Assembly: GCA_030052745.1 (NCBI GenBank)
Contig: JANBVO010000037.1
Coordinates: 334,865-398,864 of the forward strand
DNA: 64,000 nt
Origin: Pleurostoma richardsiae
Taxonomy: Eukaryota > Ascomycota > Sordariomycetes > Calosphaeriales > Pleurostomataceae
Direction: 5' to 3'
Part shown: positions 23,240 to 31,726 of the stretch, piece by piece
Numbering within the stretch: the stretch's first letter is position 1
Layout of the letters: every line of letters starts with the position of its first letter
Notes under the pieces: model-generated
Database searches by the model: none
What the model saw: the letters and a program-made list of their open reading frames with translations, nothing else
Told to the model about the DNA's origin: nothing
Position numbers and translations under genes: made by a program

Positions 23240-24178
23240 TTAGTCTTGGCCCACTGAGCTCTGCTTGCCCCTGTTTTTGTTTCTCTTGTTCCTATTATTC
23301 TTCTGAGGCTCAGCTGGGCGAGGCCCCGCGGGTGTCGTCTTGTCTTCCTGGCCAGCAGTTTGGTTGCGACGCGTCGCCGCGTTCCAGGATGCCAGGGGGT
23401 TATTACCGCGATCTCTATCGGTCGCACGGCTGCTAGCGGCGCTGATCCGAAAACTGGCAGAGCGGCGGTTCCAATTCCCAACTCTGGTCTTCCTTGTCAT
23501 CGTTCCAGTGTCTTGCTTAGCCTTCTCCGATTTGTCGCCAATTTGAGCGCCGCGGGTCTCGCCGGGACGAGGGCCCTGAGCACTTGATCTAGCGCTATCT
23601 TTGTAACTTCCGCTCTCACTAGGCAAGTCATGGGGCTTCTCCGTCAGGGATGTAGTCGAACGGTTGGCATCCCAGGCTGAGGTGGACTTCTCCTTCTTTC
23701 TCAGGCTTGCGGGCCGATACTTCGCCTCGGGATTCGGCCTGCCTCGGAATGCCATCTTGACACTGACGTGGTCCTGAAAACCCCTGCACTCCAGCATCTC
23801 GATCACGGCGGCGAACTCATCGCTCGTGCCATTTTCAACCATCGTGCTTCCCTCGAGACCATGCCAGATGATGCGCGCGGCCATCTCACCCTCGTTCCAG
23901 CTGTCGACCTGGACGCGCTGAGCAATCTGCGAGGACTGGATCCGCGCGACGCAGGCGGCGCGGACGTCATTCCTGAAGGCGGCGGGATCATTGGTCGAGA
24001 GACGCGCTGGGAAGACGATGGAGCGCTCAATGCCTGGGATAAGCTTGTCGTGAGTGGTGTCTCTGACGTCGACGCTGAGGTGGATGAGCAGGAGGATGTT
24101 GTTGTCCGAGGGGGAGCGAGGGTCGGTCGACGGTCTGATGGCCGAGGAGAAGATTCCCATCTTGCCTGTCCGTGTCAC
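23240..24178 (-). CDS. Hypothetical protein with basic low-complexity tail
   Basis: A 312-codon frame that I do not recognise. Residues 1-150 look like a small globular domain (NNILLLIHLSVDVRDTTHD, SIVFPARLSTNDPAAFRND, GEMAARIIWHGLEGSTMVEN). The rest is hydrophilic, rich in Ser, Arg, Lys and Asn, ending in KNNRNKRNKNRGKQSS, which could bind nucleic acid or act as a nuclear signal. The start is uncertain: Met7 (24160) is an alternative, and an upstream exon is possible. No conserved catalytic motif is visible. Confidence 0.5.
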   Translation of the reverse strand: MTRTGKMGIFSSAIRPSTDPRSPSDNNILLLIHLSVDVRDTTHDKLIPGIERSIVFPARLSTNDPAAFRNDVRAACVARIQSSQIAQRVQVDSWNEGEMAARIIWHGLEGSTMVENGTSDEFAAVIEMLECRGFQDHVSVKMAFRGRPNPEAKYRPASLRKKEKSTSAWDANRSTTSLTEKPHDLPSESGSYKDSARSSAQGPRPGETRGAQIGDKSEKAKQDTGTMTRKTRVGNWNRRSASFRISAASSRATDRDRGNNPLASWNAATRRNQTAGQEDKTTPAGPRPAEPQKNNRNKRNKNRGKQSSVGQD

Positions 24179-24971
24179 AATGTGCTAATGAATGATTCAG
24201 ATTCAAAAAGTCGTCGAATATAGCCCAGGTTGGTGCTCTGAGTGGTAGTGTTGTAGAAGCTCCACCTGGAGAACGGCCACATTAGCTATGCTCTCACAGC
24301 AGAGCTCCGGTTACGGTGAAAAGGATGGATATTCACAAACCTCTATGGGAGCCTTTATCTCGAGGCGGAAACCGAGGAGCCGCAAAGGCTGCGTGAGGAT
24401 GAGAGATGAAAGACCCTAGGCGTAACGGTCGCCGGCCTCGTTTGTAGCGATCGAACGGCCGGGTTTTCCTTCCTGCCCCAGAAAGCGGCGCGAAGAGAGA
24501 AAGAAGAAGGCTTAAAGGCGACGCGTCTCAGGTCAGGTTGCTTTGATTGCTGCAGCAAGCACATCTACAAGTGCAAACTAAGCACAGGCCGCGATGCCGA
24601 GAGTTGCCTCCTTCCTCATCCTCCGTGACGGGGATGGCATCAGGGCCAATCAGGCGCATCTGTGCTGAAGCTATTGAGGTATTGAAAGAACGTTACGAAG
24701 CTGTCATCAAGTATGTCCTCGTCTCTTACGATTCGGTGCCCGAGGCGCACCAACGGGCTTCTACGGCATAAAGTTACGATACAAGGGCCTATTGGACTTC
24801 AATGTCTTCGCTGTTGGGTTCACAATGGCAAGTGAAATAGGGACGGCGTGTTCAGGTTAATTTTCTCAATTTTCTACCGATTATTTCTGTTCTGGTCGGG
24901 GTGGTCTTCTGTTTGCTCAAGCACTGCGGGACCAGCCCTGGTGCGAGCTAGACCTACCTACTTCAGGTCGA
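24179..24971. other. Intergenic region
   Basis: About 790 bp between two minus-strand genes. A 74-codon plus-strand frame (24547-24771) has no support. No RNA gene or repeat is visible apart from a GACCTACCTACTTCAGG element near 24951. Confidence 0.4.
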
Positions 24972-26105
24972 TCAAGTCATGCCAAAGCCGCCGCCACGAC
25001 GATGTCCTCGCCGCTGTGTTCGAGGGGGCAACTGTACCCGCCGACCAACCAGCTTGACGTCAAGCCGACGATAGTCATCGGGGATATTCATCCAAAAGCC
25101 CGGAGCGTCCAGGTGGAACACGGGTAGGATGGGCATGAGAACGATGCCCAAGGCACCAGTGCCGTGCGTGATCGCCGACTGCTGTCCAGCGGCCCATTTG
25201 CTCGCGTCTAGCAGACTGATGTGCCGCCGCGAGTAGTAATGGTACCACTGGATGCTCTCTGGGCTCGCGATCCACTTCGTCTCGTCGCCCATCACGAGCT
25301 CCACGTACTCAACGCCGTTGCCGTAGAAGCGCTCTGCCCATGGCGACGGGGTCGCGCCCTCTTGCATGACGATGGTCTCGTCGACGACGTACACAGCCTC
25401 GAGGCTCGGGAAGTGGCAGGGCAGGAAGAGCGTCTCGTAGAGGTACCGGCAGTACACCTTCACCATCTCGATGTGCCAGTCCTGCGGGCCGAGGGCATGG
25501 AAGCGCTGCAGATGCTGTGCCTCGACGTGCACCCCCAACTTCCGCACGCGCCGCAGCTGCGGGAAGATGCTCGACAGGACGAGCAGGTCCAACGGCTGCC
25601 GCATGACCTGAGGGTTCAGGGAGTGCGGGAACGATCCCCAAAACGGGGGGTCCGCGCCCCGGTACGTCACGATGCGGTCGAAGGGGGGGAAGTCCAGCTG
25701 CATTACCACCAGATCGTCAGCAGGGTCGATCACGACGGGGGGAGCGGGGAGGCTGGGATGGCCGATTCGCAAGCCTATCAGGTGGCCAGTACGGAAGCGG
25801 GCGAGGAGAAGACCGTCGAGATACTCACGTGCGGCACGGCAGGTGTTTCGGATGCGAGGAACTCGGGAGTACGCGGACACGTTGCTCATCGAGGACCAGC
25901 CTCGCTGCTGGCCGTTGATCACCGGGCTGGTGATCAGCCAGGCACCGCGGGGCCCCGGGTTAAGCACGTGGCGAGGGTTGTGGGCACCGGGTGCGTTGAT
26001 CGTGAGACAGATGAAGTGGATTCCAGGCTGCGAAAGCTCGTGAGTCCAGATGTTATTCTGAATCTCCCGTGGGAGATTTCCGAAGGGGTGAGCTCTGTCA
26101 GCCAT
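24972..26105 (-). CDS. 2EXR domain protein
   Basis: A member of the large fungal 2EXR family (F-box-like N-terminus, function unknown). The start is placed at the Met at 26105 (MADRAHPFGNLPREIQNNIW) because the signature FGNLPREIQNNIWTHEL then begins at residue 8; an in-frame Met lies nine codons upstream (26132). The other family element is the strand and helix stretch with INTCR-like RNTCRAAREYL, about residues 90-100. The length is about 377 residues, usual for the family. Such proteins are numerous and poorly conserved in Sordariomycetes and Leotiomycetes. A 328-codon frame on the opposite strand is a shadow. Confidence 0.8.
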   Translation of the reverse strand: MADRAHPFGNLPREIQNNIWTHELSQPGIHFICLTINAPGAHNPRHVLNPGPRGAWLITSPVINGQQRGWSSMSNVSAYSRVPRIRNTCRAAREYLDGLLLARFRTGHLIGLRIGHPSLPAPPVVIDPADDLVVMQLDFPPFDRIVTYRGADPPFWGSFPHSLNPQVMRQPLDLLVLSSIFPQLRRVRKLGVHVEAQHLQRFHALGPQDWHIEMVKVYCRYLYETLFLPCHFPSLEAVYVVDETIVMQEGATPSPWAERFYGNGVEYVELVMGDETKWIASPESIQWYHYYSRRHISLLDASKWAAGQQSAITHGTGALGIVLMPILPVFHLDAPGFWMNIPDDYRRLDVKLVGRRVQLPPRTQRRGHRRGGGFGMT

Positions 26106-26987
26106 GGTTGCAGTCAGTCCTGTGAGAGGCACTCCCGATCGACGACGGCACTATTTATGGCCAGTCACTCACTTGAACAATATCTGAACATTGTACAGTC
26201 AAAATGAACAGGAGTTGAAAATTGGATGGTTGTTGCGTGAACAGTGATGCGTAAGTCTAAACAAGGAACGCCCATGGCGGTATACGCCTCACAAAGCCAA
26301 ATCACGGCGCTATGTGGAGTGTATCACGCACAGCGTGCACTCCAATGATCACAACTTCTGGGCCATAAGCCTCTATCTCTCAGTCTTCTGCGCTTACCGT
26401 TGACGATAGTCCTGGTACCTTGCCAAGCCTTCTTAAAATCAATCCAGACAATACACGTTGGAATGCGACCTGCGATGTGTCTGGAAGCAGGGAAACTTGC
26501 CGGACCGGAGTGCGTGGCGCTATTTGGTCCGTGGGACTCCGCCCGGGGACTCCGGCATCCGTAAATTTAAAGGTTCAGTGTGAAACCGGACTGGGACTAG
26601 ATTTACTGGGACTAGATTTACTGGGACTAGATTTACTGGGACTAGATTTACTGGGACTAGATTTACTGGGACTAGATTTACTGGNNNNNNNNNNNNNNNN
26701 NNNNNNNNNNNNNNNNNNNNNNNNNNNNNNNNNNNNNNNNNNNNNNNNNNNNNNNNNNNNNNNNNNNNNNNNNNNNNNNNCTGGGACTAGATTTCATATG
26801 AGAGCAGTTTCTTCCTACTTGACGCTGCAGTCTATCTCGAATATGAGACCTGTATTTAGACATCTGGAGATCCTTGACACGGCAACTTGAGCTTGATAGG
26901 AGACCTTTTTCGTCGTTACAAGCGTATGTGATTGGGATACAGCAGCAGATTCCACCTCCCCTTACCATATCTAAGCCGCACTCAAGC
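26106..26987. other. Intergenic region with minisatellite and assembly gap
   Basis: Holds the 2EXR promoter, then the tandem array and N run described separately, and the short promoter of the NmrA-like gene. Apparent frames across the gap are artefacts of the repeat. Confidence 0.6.
26591..26794. repeat. 15-bp minisatellite interrupted by a 96-N gap
   Basis: The unit CTGGGACTAGATTTA is repeated without error six times from 26591, starts a seventh copy, then runs into 96 N (26685-26780), and resumes with CTGGGACTAGATTT at 26781. The true copy number is unknown. Because the unit is five codons long it yields a false LGLDL repeat frame. Confidence 0.95.
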
Positions 26988-28265
26988 ATGGTAATCGTCG
27001 CGGTGGCTGGCGGACTTGGGGATGTGGGCCGCACAATCGTAGAGGAGATAGTGCGGAGGAAGGACCATAAGATCTATGTCATTAGCAGAAAGGCAAGCCA
27101 ATACCAGTGTTCCTCGTTATCCCAATCGTTAAGACAATGTCGACTACTATCACTATAGTTTGAAAACTCACAATATACGATAGAACAAGCCCGGGATTCC
27201 TCCTAGGGAGGTGCCAGAGAATTTTCCGCTGGTCCTGGGGGTCGACTATGCTGTGCCGTCTGAGGTACGACGTGTCCTGCGGGAATATGATATTAACACT
27301 GTCATCTCGGCCATGAACCTCCACTGGCCGGGAGCGGCGGAGTCTCAGATCAACCTCATCCGTGCAGCAGCTGAATCCGGCGTTGTGAGGAGATTCATCC
27401 CGAGCGAGTTCAACATTGACTACAGTTGCTCCGAGGAGTAAGTTGAGTTCTTCATCAGGGCACCAAGTTCAAGGCCGTCGCAGTACCATTAGCTTGGAAT
27501 GAAACATCGGGATTGGAACCAACTGTTAACCATTTGCAGACGCATGCCATACCCTCCGCGCAAATCATTCCTACAGGCGGAGGAGGAACTGCGCCTTCAT
27601 CCGCAACTGACATATACACTCATCAGAAACGGTTATTTCATGGACTATCTGGGACTTCCATTCACGGAGACAAATCTCCATCCACTGTACTGTGTCCTGG
27701 ATCTCCAAGTCGGTAAAGCGGTTCTTCCCGGTGATGGGAACCAGCATGTGGTGTTTACGCACACGCGACAGGTAGCCAGCTGTGTCAATGAGCTACTGAA
27801 ACTGCCTGGCGATGATTGGCCCAGGGAGTCCGCCATCATCGGCGAAAGAATCACAACGAAGCAGCTTGTGGAAGTGGCAGAGAGCATTACAGGTGCGTTG
27901 TGGGAGACCAATTTGCCACTCATCCTACCTTGCAGAGACTCACAAGCAAACTGCCCGTAGGTCGGATATTCGAAACTAGCTACGACGACATAGCGGCGCT
28001 CAGACAGGGCTGCACTACTGAACTGCCCTCCAATAAGGCGTGTTACGCCTACTTTCCACGCGGAAGGGAAGATCTAGAGACTGTTATTTGCACAATGATG
28101 GTTGGCATGGCCTCCGGCGTCTTTGACATCCAAGGAACGAATCTTGAGAGCTTGTTGCCGAGTCTTAAGCCAATTTTACTTGAACCATTTCTTCGCCAGT
28201 GCTGGAGCAAGGCCCAGGGAAGTGCGCTAAGCAGGACCTTGAACGAGGTGAAGCTACCAATGTAA
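26988..28265 (+). CDS. NmrA-like / isoflavone reductase-like NAD(P)-binding protein
   Basis: Atypical short-chain reductase family (NmrA, PCBER, CipA-like). Four exons (26988-27092, 27184-27437, 27540-27892, 27961-28265) give 338 residues. The dinucleotide motif is VAVAGGLGDVGRTIVEEI at residues 4-21; later motifs are VISAMNLHWPGAAESQ, GVVRRFIPSEFNIDY and LTYTLIRNGYFMDYLG. The first intron uses a GC donor (AAAG|GCAAGC) with a normal AG. The third acceptor is CCCGTAG at 27960, chosen because the nearer AG puts the downstream frame out of phase, whereas this one yields SITGRIFETSYDDI. Such proteins either reduce small aromatic or enone substrates or sense NADP; the catalytic Lys cannot be assigned confidently. 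Confidence 0.82.
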
Positions 28266-28680
28266 CTACTGCCTTCACGACTGTAGGCTCTTGACTACAG
28301 ATAATAAACTCGAAAGGAATAACATCACGTATTTCGGGCTCATTAGCAGAAACTCTTGTACTGACTTAACGAGAGATGCCTTCTCCGGGAATGGCACATT
28401 AGCTTGGATGCCTTGACGACTACTAAAACGGTCCCAGCCTTTTGACTCATTGAGTCGAGAGTTAGAATCGACAGAGAAGAAAGGATGACATGCCCGCTTC
28501 CACCAGAGCCGCGGGGAACTTTCTAATAGAAAACGCAGGATGGAGGGATTACAAAGATGTGGTAATCCCTTCTCAATATGTTAAATAGTCGAGGAGTCTC
28601 TCCAGTCCTACCTCACGCAACAGGTCGTTCTCAGGAAACCCTTGGCCGTGGTTTTGCATCCTAAATTGGGAACTTCAATC
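28266..28680. other. Intergenic region
   Basis: 415 bp between the NmrA-like gene and the degenerate paralogue. No feature seen. Confidence 0.4.
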
Positions 28681-29190
28681 ATGGAGCAACCAGAAATCAT
28701 TTATCATCCGAGACAGGCAATTTACACGGTTCATCTTCATCACGTGGTGGTTGGAGACCAAGACTGCAGTTGCAGGATTACAGTCCAGTCGACCATCCCC
28801 TATACCTCTACTGCGAATATCCTAAACCACATAGTCGGCCTAGCGCATGCCTAGACCTCCAGATACCATGGCTTACCATTTGAGAGCTTTCGGATTATCC
28901 CTCTTAGAGCCGTGATCTTGTCCAGTCCGGCATATGCCGCCCGAGCTTTGGATCTTGAGGAGTCTACCAATGATCAGCTTCTGGCCGGGGTGATCGAGTC
29001 CTGGATTCAGCTACGATGCTTTGTACCGCTCTGGATTGACTTCCATGTTCACTTTCATTGCCCGAGACTAGACTCGGTAGCATTTGTGAGATGGGCCTCC
29101 GCATTCGTCCACCAGTGTTTGCGGCTGATGGCTCGGCGAGAACAAAACGACGTGCCGGAACACCTTCCACACAATAGAGAAGATTGTTGA
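28681..29190 (+). pseudogene. Degenerate copy of the adjacent unknown gene (in-frame TAG)
   Basis: From ATG at 28681 one frame runs 170 codons to 29190 with a single stop, TAG at 28852-28854. Both sides align in order with the intact neighbour at 29582-30076: DQDCSCRITVQ with NEICQCKATVL, HGLPFESFRIIPLRAVI with HNLPDRSFLIKIDRALL, and QLRCFVPLWIDFHVHFH with KLRGLPVPVFVEFRIEM. No intron with usable GT and AG of normal size removes the stop. This is therefore probably a decaying tandem duplicate. Stop readthrough, RNA editing or a sequencing error are the other options. Confidence 0.65.
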
Positions 29191-29581
29191 AGGACGGTGG
29201 CGGTCTCCCGTCATTGCAGGCGAATAACATCTAGTCTGGTACCTTGAGACTCTTTGATGGGACGCAAACAACAACCGGCCCAGCTACAGCTACCTTGCTT
29301 GTCAAAGGCCGTGTTGCTCGAAACAGCCACCATAAGCGACCACTGATCACGACTGTTCACCGAACAACACAAAACCATTGTTACTGTAGGCTTTCACACC
29401 TCTTTACTAAACGCTTTCCTCGACAAAATCGCGGACTGAATCTTGCTGGGACTACAGACACTAGACTCTTCCATACCCTTGACTGCCTTTCAACAAAACA
29501 TCTCAGGTTTGCAACCCGTCACACAGTCTTTTTTAAACTAGACTAACGGCTCTCTTCTTTGGTTAGCGTCTATCCGCCAGC
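29191..29581. other. Intergenic region between tandem paralogues
   Basis: About 390 bp, presumably with the promoter of the intact copy. No repeat or RNA gene was recognised. Confidence 0.4.
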
Positions 29582-30079
29582 ATGGAATCGGACGCTTCAG
29601 GAACCATCCCCTTCCGGATTCTTTTCCGTCATCGAGTCTTCCCCAACGAGATTTGCCAGTGCAAAGCAACCGTCCTCAACGATGTCAGCGCGAACGGACT
29701 CCATGGCTTCACTACGCATATCATGGACTCCGCCCGATTCCTAGTGGAGACTGCGCATAATCTTCCCGACCGGTCTTTCCTCATCAAGATCGATCGAGCC
29801 CTGCTAATATACAGAGATATGATGGCATCCAGCGACTTGTCTCTCCCGGGAATCGACCTTCGCGAGGACAACTACCTCGAGGACGCTTTTGACGAAGCGG
29901 TCGAGTTCTGGTGGAAGTTGAGGGGACTGCCCGTTCCAGTCTTTGTCGAGTTTCGGATCGAGATGGCGGCGTGCCTTGGTCGGAATAGTGGTAGCCGCTC
30001 TAATATGCCCACAGGAAATGAGACGGGCTTGTGGGTAGAGGTGGACGAACTGGATTGTTTGCTTGCTAGCCAAATCTGA
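29582..30079 (+). CDS. Hypothetical protein, intact member of a tandem pair
   Basis: A 165-residue single-exon protein of unknown function, starting MESDASGTIPFRILFRHRV. The predicted pattern is strand-strand-helix-rich: CQCKATVL, a central SFLIKIDRALLIYRDM helix, an acidic linker, and EAVEFWWKLRGLPVPVFVEFRIEM near the end. No signal peptide or membrane segment is seen. Its likely coding status is supported by the colinear degenerate copy just upstream, which shows the frame was conserved through a duplication. I know no family name for it. Confidence 0.6.
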   Translation: MESDASGTIPFRILFRHRVFPNEICQCKATVLNDVSANGLHGFTTHIMDSARFLVETAHNLPDRSFLIKIDRALLIYRDMMASSDLSLPGIDLREDNYLEDAFDEAVEFWWKLRGLPVPVFVEFRIEMAACLGRNSGSRSNMPTGNETGLWVEVDELDCLLASQI

Positions 30080-30424
30080 TGGATCGCGCGACGCCTAGCT
30101 GTGCTCAACTTGGAAGAGGCAGTCCTTCGTGTCGTTTACACAGATTTGAAACGGGGAGGGTCTGAATGCTGGTATACAGCATTAAAGAGCTAGCACCAAC
30201 TGAGTTCCGGGGGAAGGGGAGGGGAAGGGGGGATAGTTTGAGCGCAATGTGATCTTCATACTAGAGCATCGTGACCGTATTATGGGCCTCTTCTATTCGT
30301 CGGAGTCTACTCGTCATTCAGTCAACACCTCGCTGTCTCTAGAACCCGCTGTCGTAGTATTATGCAACGATATTTCCACATCTTTTGCTAACTGTGAACC
30401 CCGATGCCTCCTTCCGTTGCCCGG
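30080..30424. other. Intergenic, convergent 3' ends
   Basis: 345 bp between the unknown gene and the SDR stop. It contains the G-run motif listed separately; nothing else is seen. Confidence 0.45.
30209..30232 (+). other. Potential G-quadruplex motif
   Basis: Four runs of four to six G separated by one or two A (GGGGG, GGGG, GGGG, GGGGGG) on the plus strand, between two convergent genes. The pattern satisfies the usual four-run quadruplex rule with very short loops. Whether it folds or acts in termination is untested. Confidence 0.6.
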
Positions 30425-31240
30425 CTATACCATACAGAGACCGCCGTTGACCATGATGTATTCACCATTTACCCACTTTGACCGATCCTCGGCCAACCAA
30501 GCTACGGTCCAGGCAACATCTTCAGGGTCGGCTAGGCTGCCTTCGCACGGCGTTTCTTTCTCGAACTCCGCCTTGGTCGCTTCTAGCTGGCTTCCTGCAC
30601 CCCTTCGGAAGGTTTCGGTGTCCACCGGGCCGGGTGCGACGCCGTTCACCGTACATCCATAGATAGGCGGCAGCTCCTTGGCCCAGACCTTGATCATCGA
30701 GTCTAGAGCGCCTTTGGTAGCCGAGTAGACGAGAAGCTCGGGCTGTGGAATTCTCCCTGAGCCGGAACCGATGCAGATGATCCTCGAACCTCCCTTAACA
30801 CCAGACTGGGACGGGGGAGAGGAGGGCTTATAGGGCGGCAGATGAGGCAAGACGGCTTGGGTCAGGAGAAATGTGCCTCTCGCGTTGAGGTTAAAGGTTT
30901 TGTCCCATACCTCTGGCGATACCTCCCAGGTAGGGCAATGCGGTACAACAGCAGCATTGTTCACAAGGATGTTGATGACGCCGAACCGGATTACAGCAGC
31001 TTGGACGAGTTGTGCTGGACCCTCAACCGTCGAGAGGTCGGCTTGGACAGCGATCCATGGCGTCTTCAACTTCGCCGCAACGTTTTTGGCTTCCTCTTCC
31101 AATTCCGGGAAGGGGTAGTTCAGCACGATGTTAGCGCCGCGAGCCGAGAGCTCCACGGCGATAGCGGCTCCTATTCCTGCAGACGAGCCTGAAATCAGTG
31201 CTGTCTTACCCGCTAGGGTCTGAGGGGTGCAGTCGGCCAT
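30425..31240 (-). CDS. Short-chain dehydrogenase/reductase (classical SDR)
   Basis: NAD(P)-dependent alcohol/ketone oxidoreductase of 271 residues, single exon. I start at the Met at 31240 (MADCTPQTLAGKTALISGSS); the 33 codons upstream look like leader sequence. Motifs are the cofactor loop SGSSAGIGAAIA, NNAA (ILVNNAAVV), the catalytic Ser in ICIGSGSG, YSATKGALD (YxxxK), and the VNGVAPGPVDTE segment after it. The end, WVNGEYIMVNGGL, is typical of glucose-1-dehydrogenase/FabG-like fungal SDRs. It is divergent from the P450 gene with 486 bp between starts, fitting a P450-then-dehydrogenase sequence (hydroxylation, then oxidation to a ketone) that could feed the Baeyer-Villiger enzyme nearby (inference). 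Confidence 0.92.
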   Translation of the reverse strand: MADCTPQTLAGKTALISGSSAGIGAAIAVELSARGANIVLNYPFPELEEEAKNVAAKLKTPWIAVQADLSTVEGPAQLVQAAVIRFGVINILVNNAAVVPHCPTWEVSPEVWDKTFNLNARGTFLLTQAVLPHLPPYKPSSPPSQSGVKGGSRIICIGSGSGRIPQPELLVYSATKGALDSMIKVWAKELPPIYGCTVNGVAPGPVDTETFRRGAGSQLEATKAEFEKETPCEGSLADPEDVAWTVAWLAEDRSKWVNGEYIMVNGGLCMV

Positions 31241-31726
31241 ATCGGTTCGGAATTTTGAACTGGTACACGCAACTCTCTCTTCCAAATTACATTTGAACAG
31301 TCCGCGGAGCAGAGGAGAAGAGGCAGATGATGGAGGCACATGGAGAAATTTTGTTTAGTGTTGAATGGCTCTTAAGCCTTTGGGACCTTGTCATCTCGTT
31401 ATCTGATCCATATCGCTCCACGAAAGTGCCCGAGTCAGGGGTCCGGCGTGGAGTTGCTGACAATTAGCGGCGGACAGGTCGGAACCCGGTCCAGACATCG
31501 GGCCCAGAGCACGGAAGACTAGGGAGGATTTGGGCCCAGTGGGCTTCACTCACAGTAACACAGTGGGACGAGGCAGCGGAGACACTTTGCTGCCGCTAGA
31601 CCCAACCGCGCGGGTTAGGTCTTGAAAAGAAGTTCTACGGGCTTGTAAACGGTGCATCATCTTTTTGTGTCGAATTTCGAGGTCGTCTTCTCGGTTTTCG
31701 TGTTTCTATAGCTTTTGCGTTTTACT
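31241..31726. promoter_or_regulatory. Divergent promoter, SDR / P450
   Basis: 486 bp shared by two genes pointing apart. It contains CGGAACCCG at 31480-31488, a one-base variant of the CGGAATCCG element found upstream of other genes of the set, plus further TCCGG and CGGACAGG triplets. Co-regulation is inferred. Confidence 0.45.

Noticed and set aside
25221-26207. 328-codon plus-strand frame
   Set aside because: It is antisense to the 2EXR gene and has no domain.
26420-26890. Frame with LGLDL repeats across the N run
   Set aside because: It is produced by a 15-bp minisatellite whose unit is a multiple of three; the middle is undetermined sequence.
27893-27960. Apparent frameshift in the NmrA-like gene when using the first AG acceptor
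   Set aside because: Using the acceptor at 27960 restores the frame and the expected sequence, so no lesion is needed.
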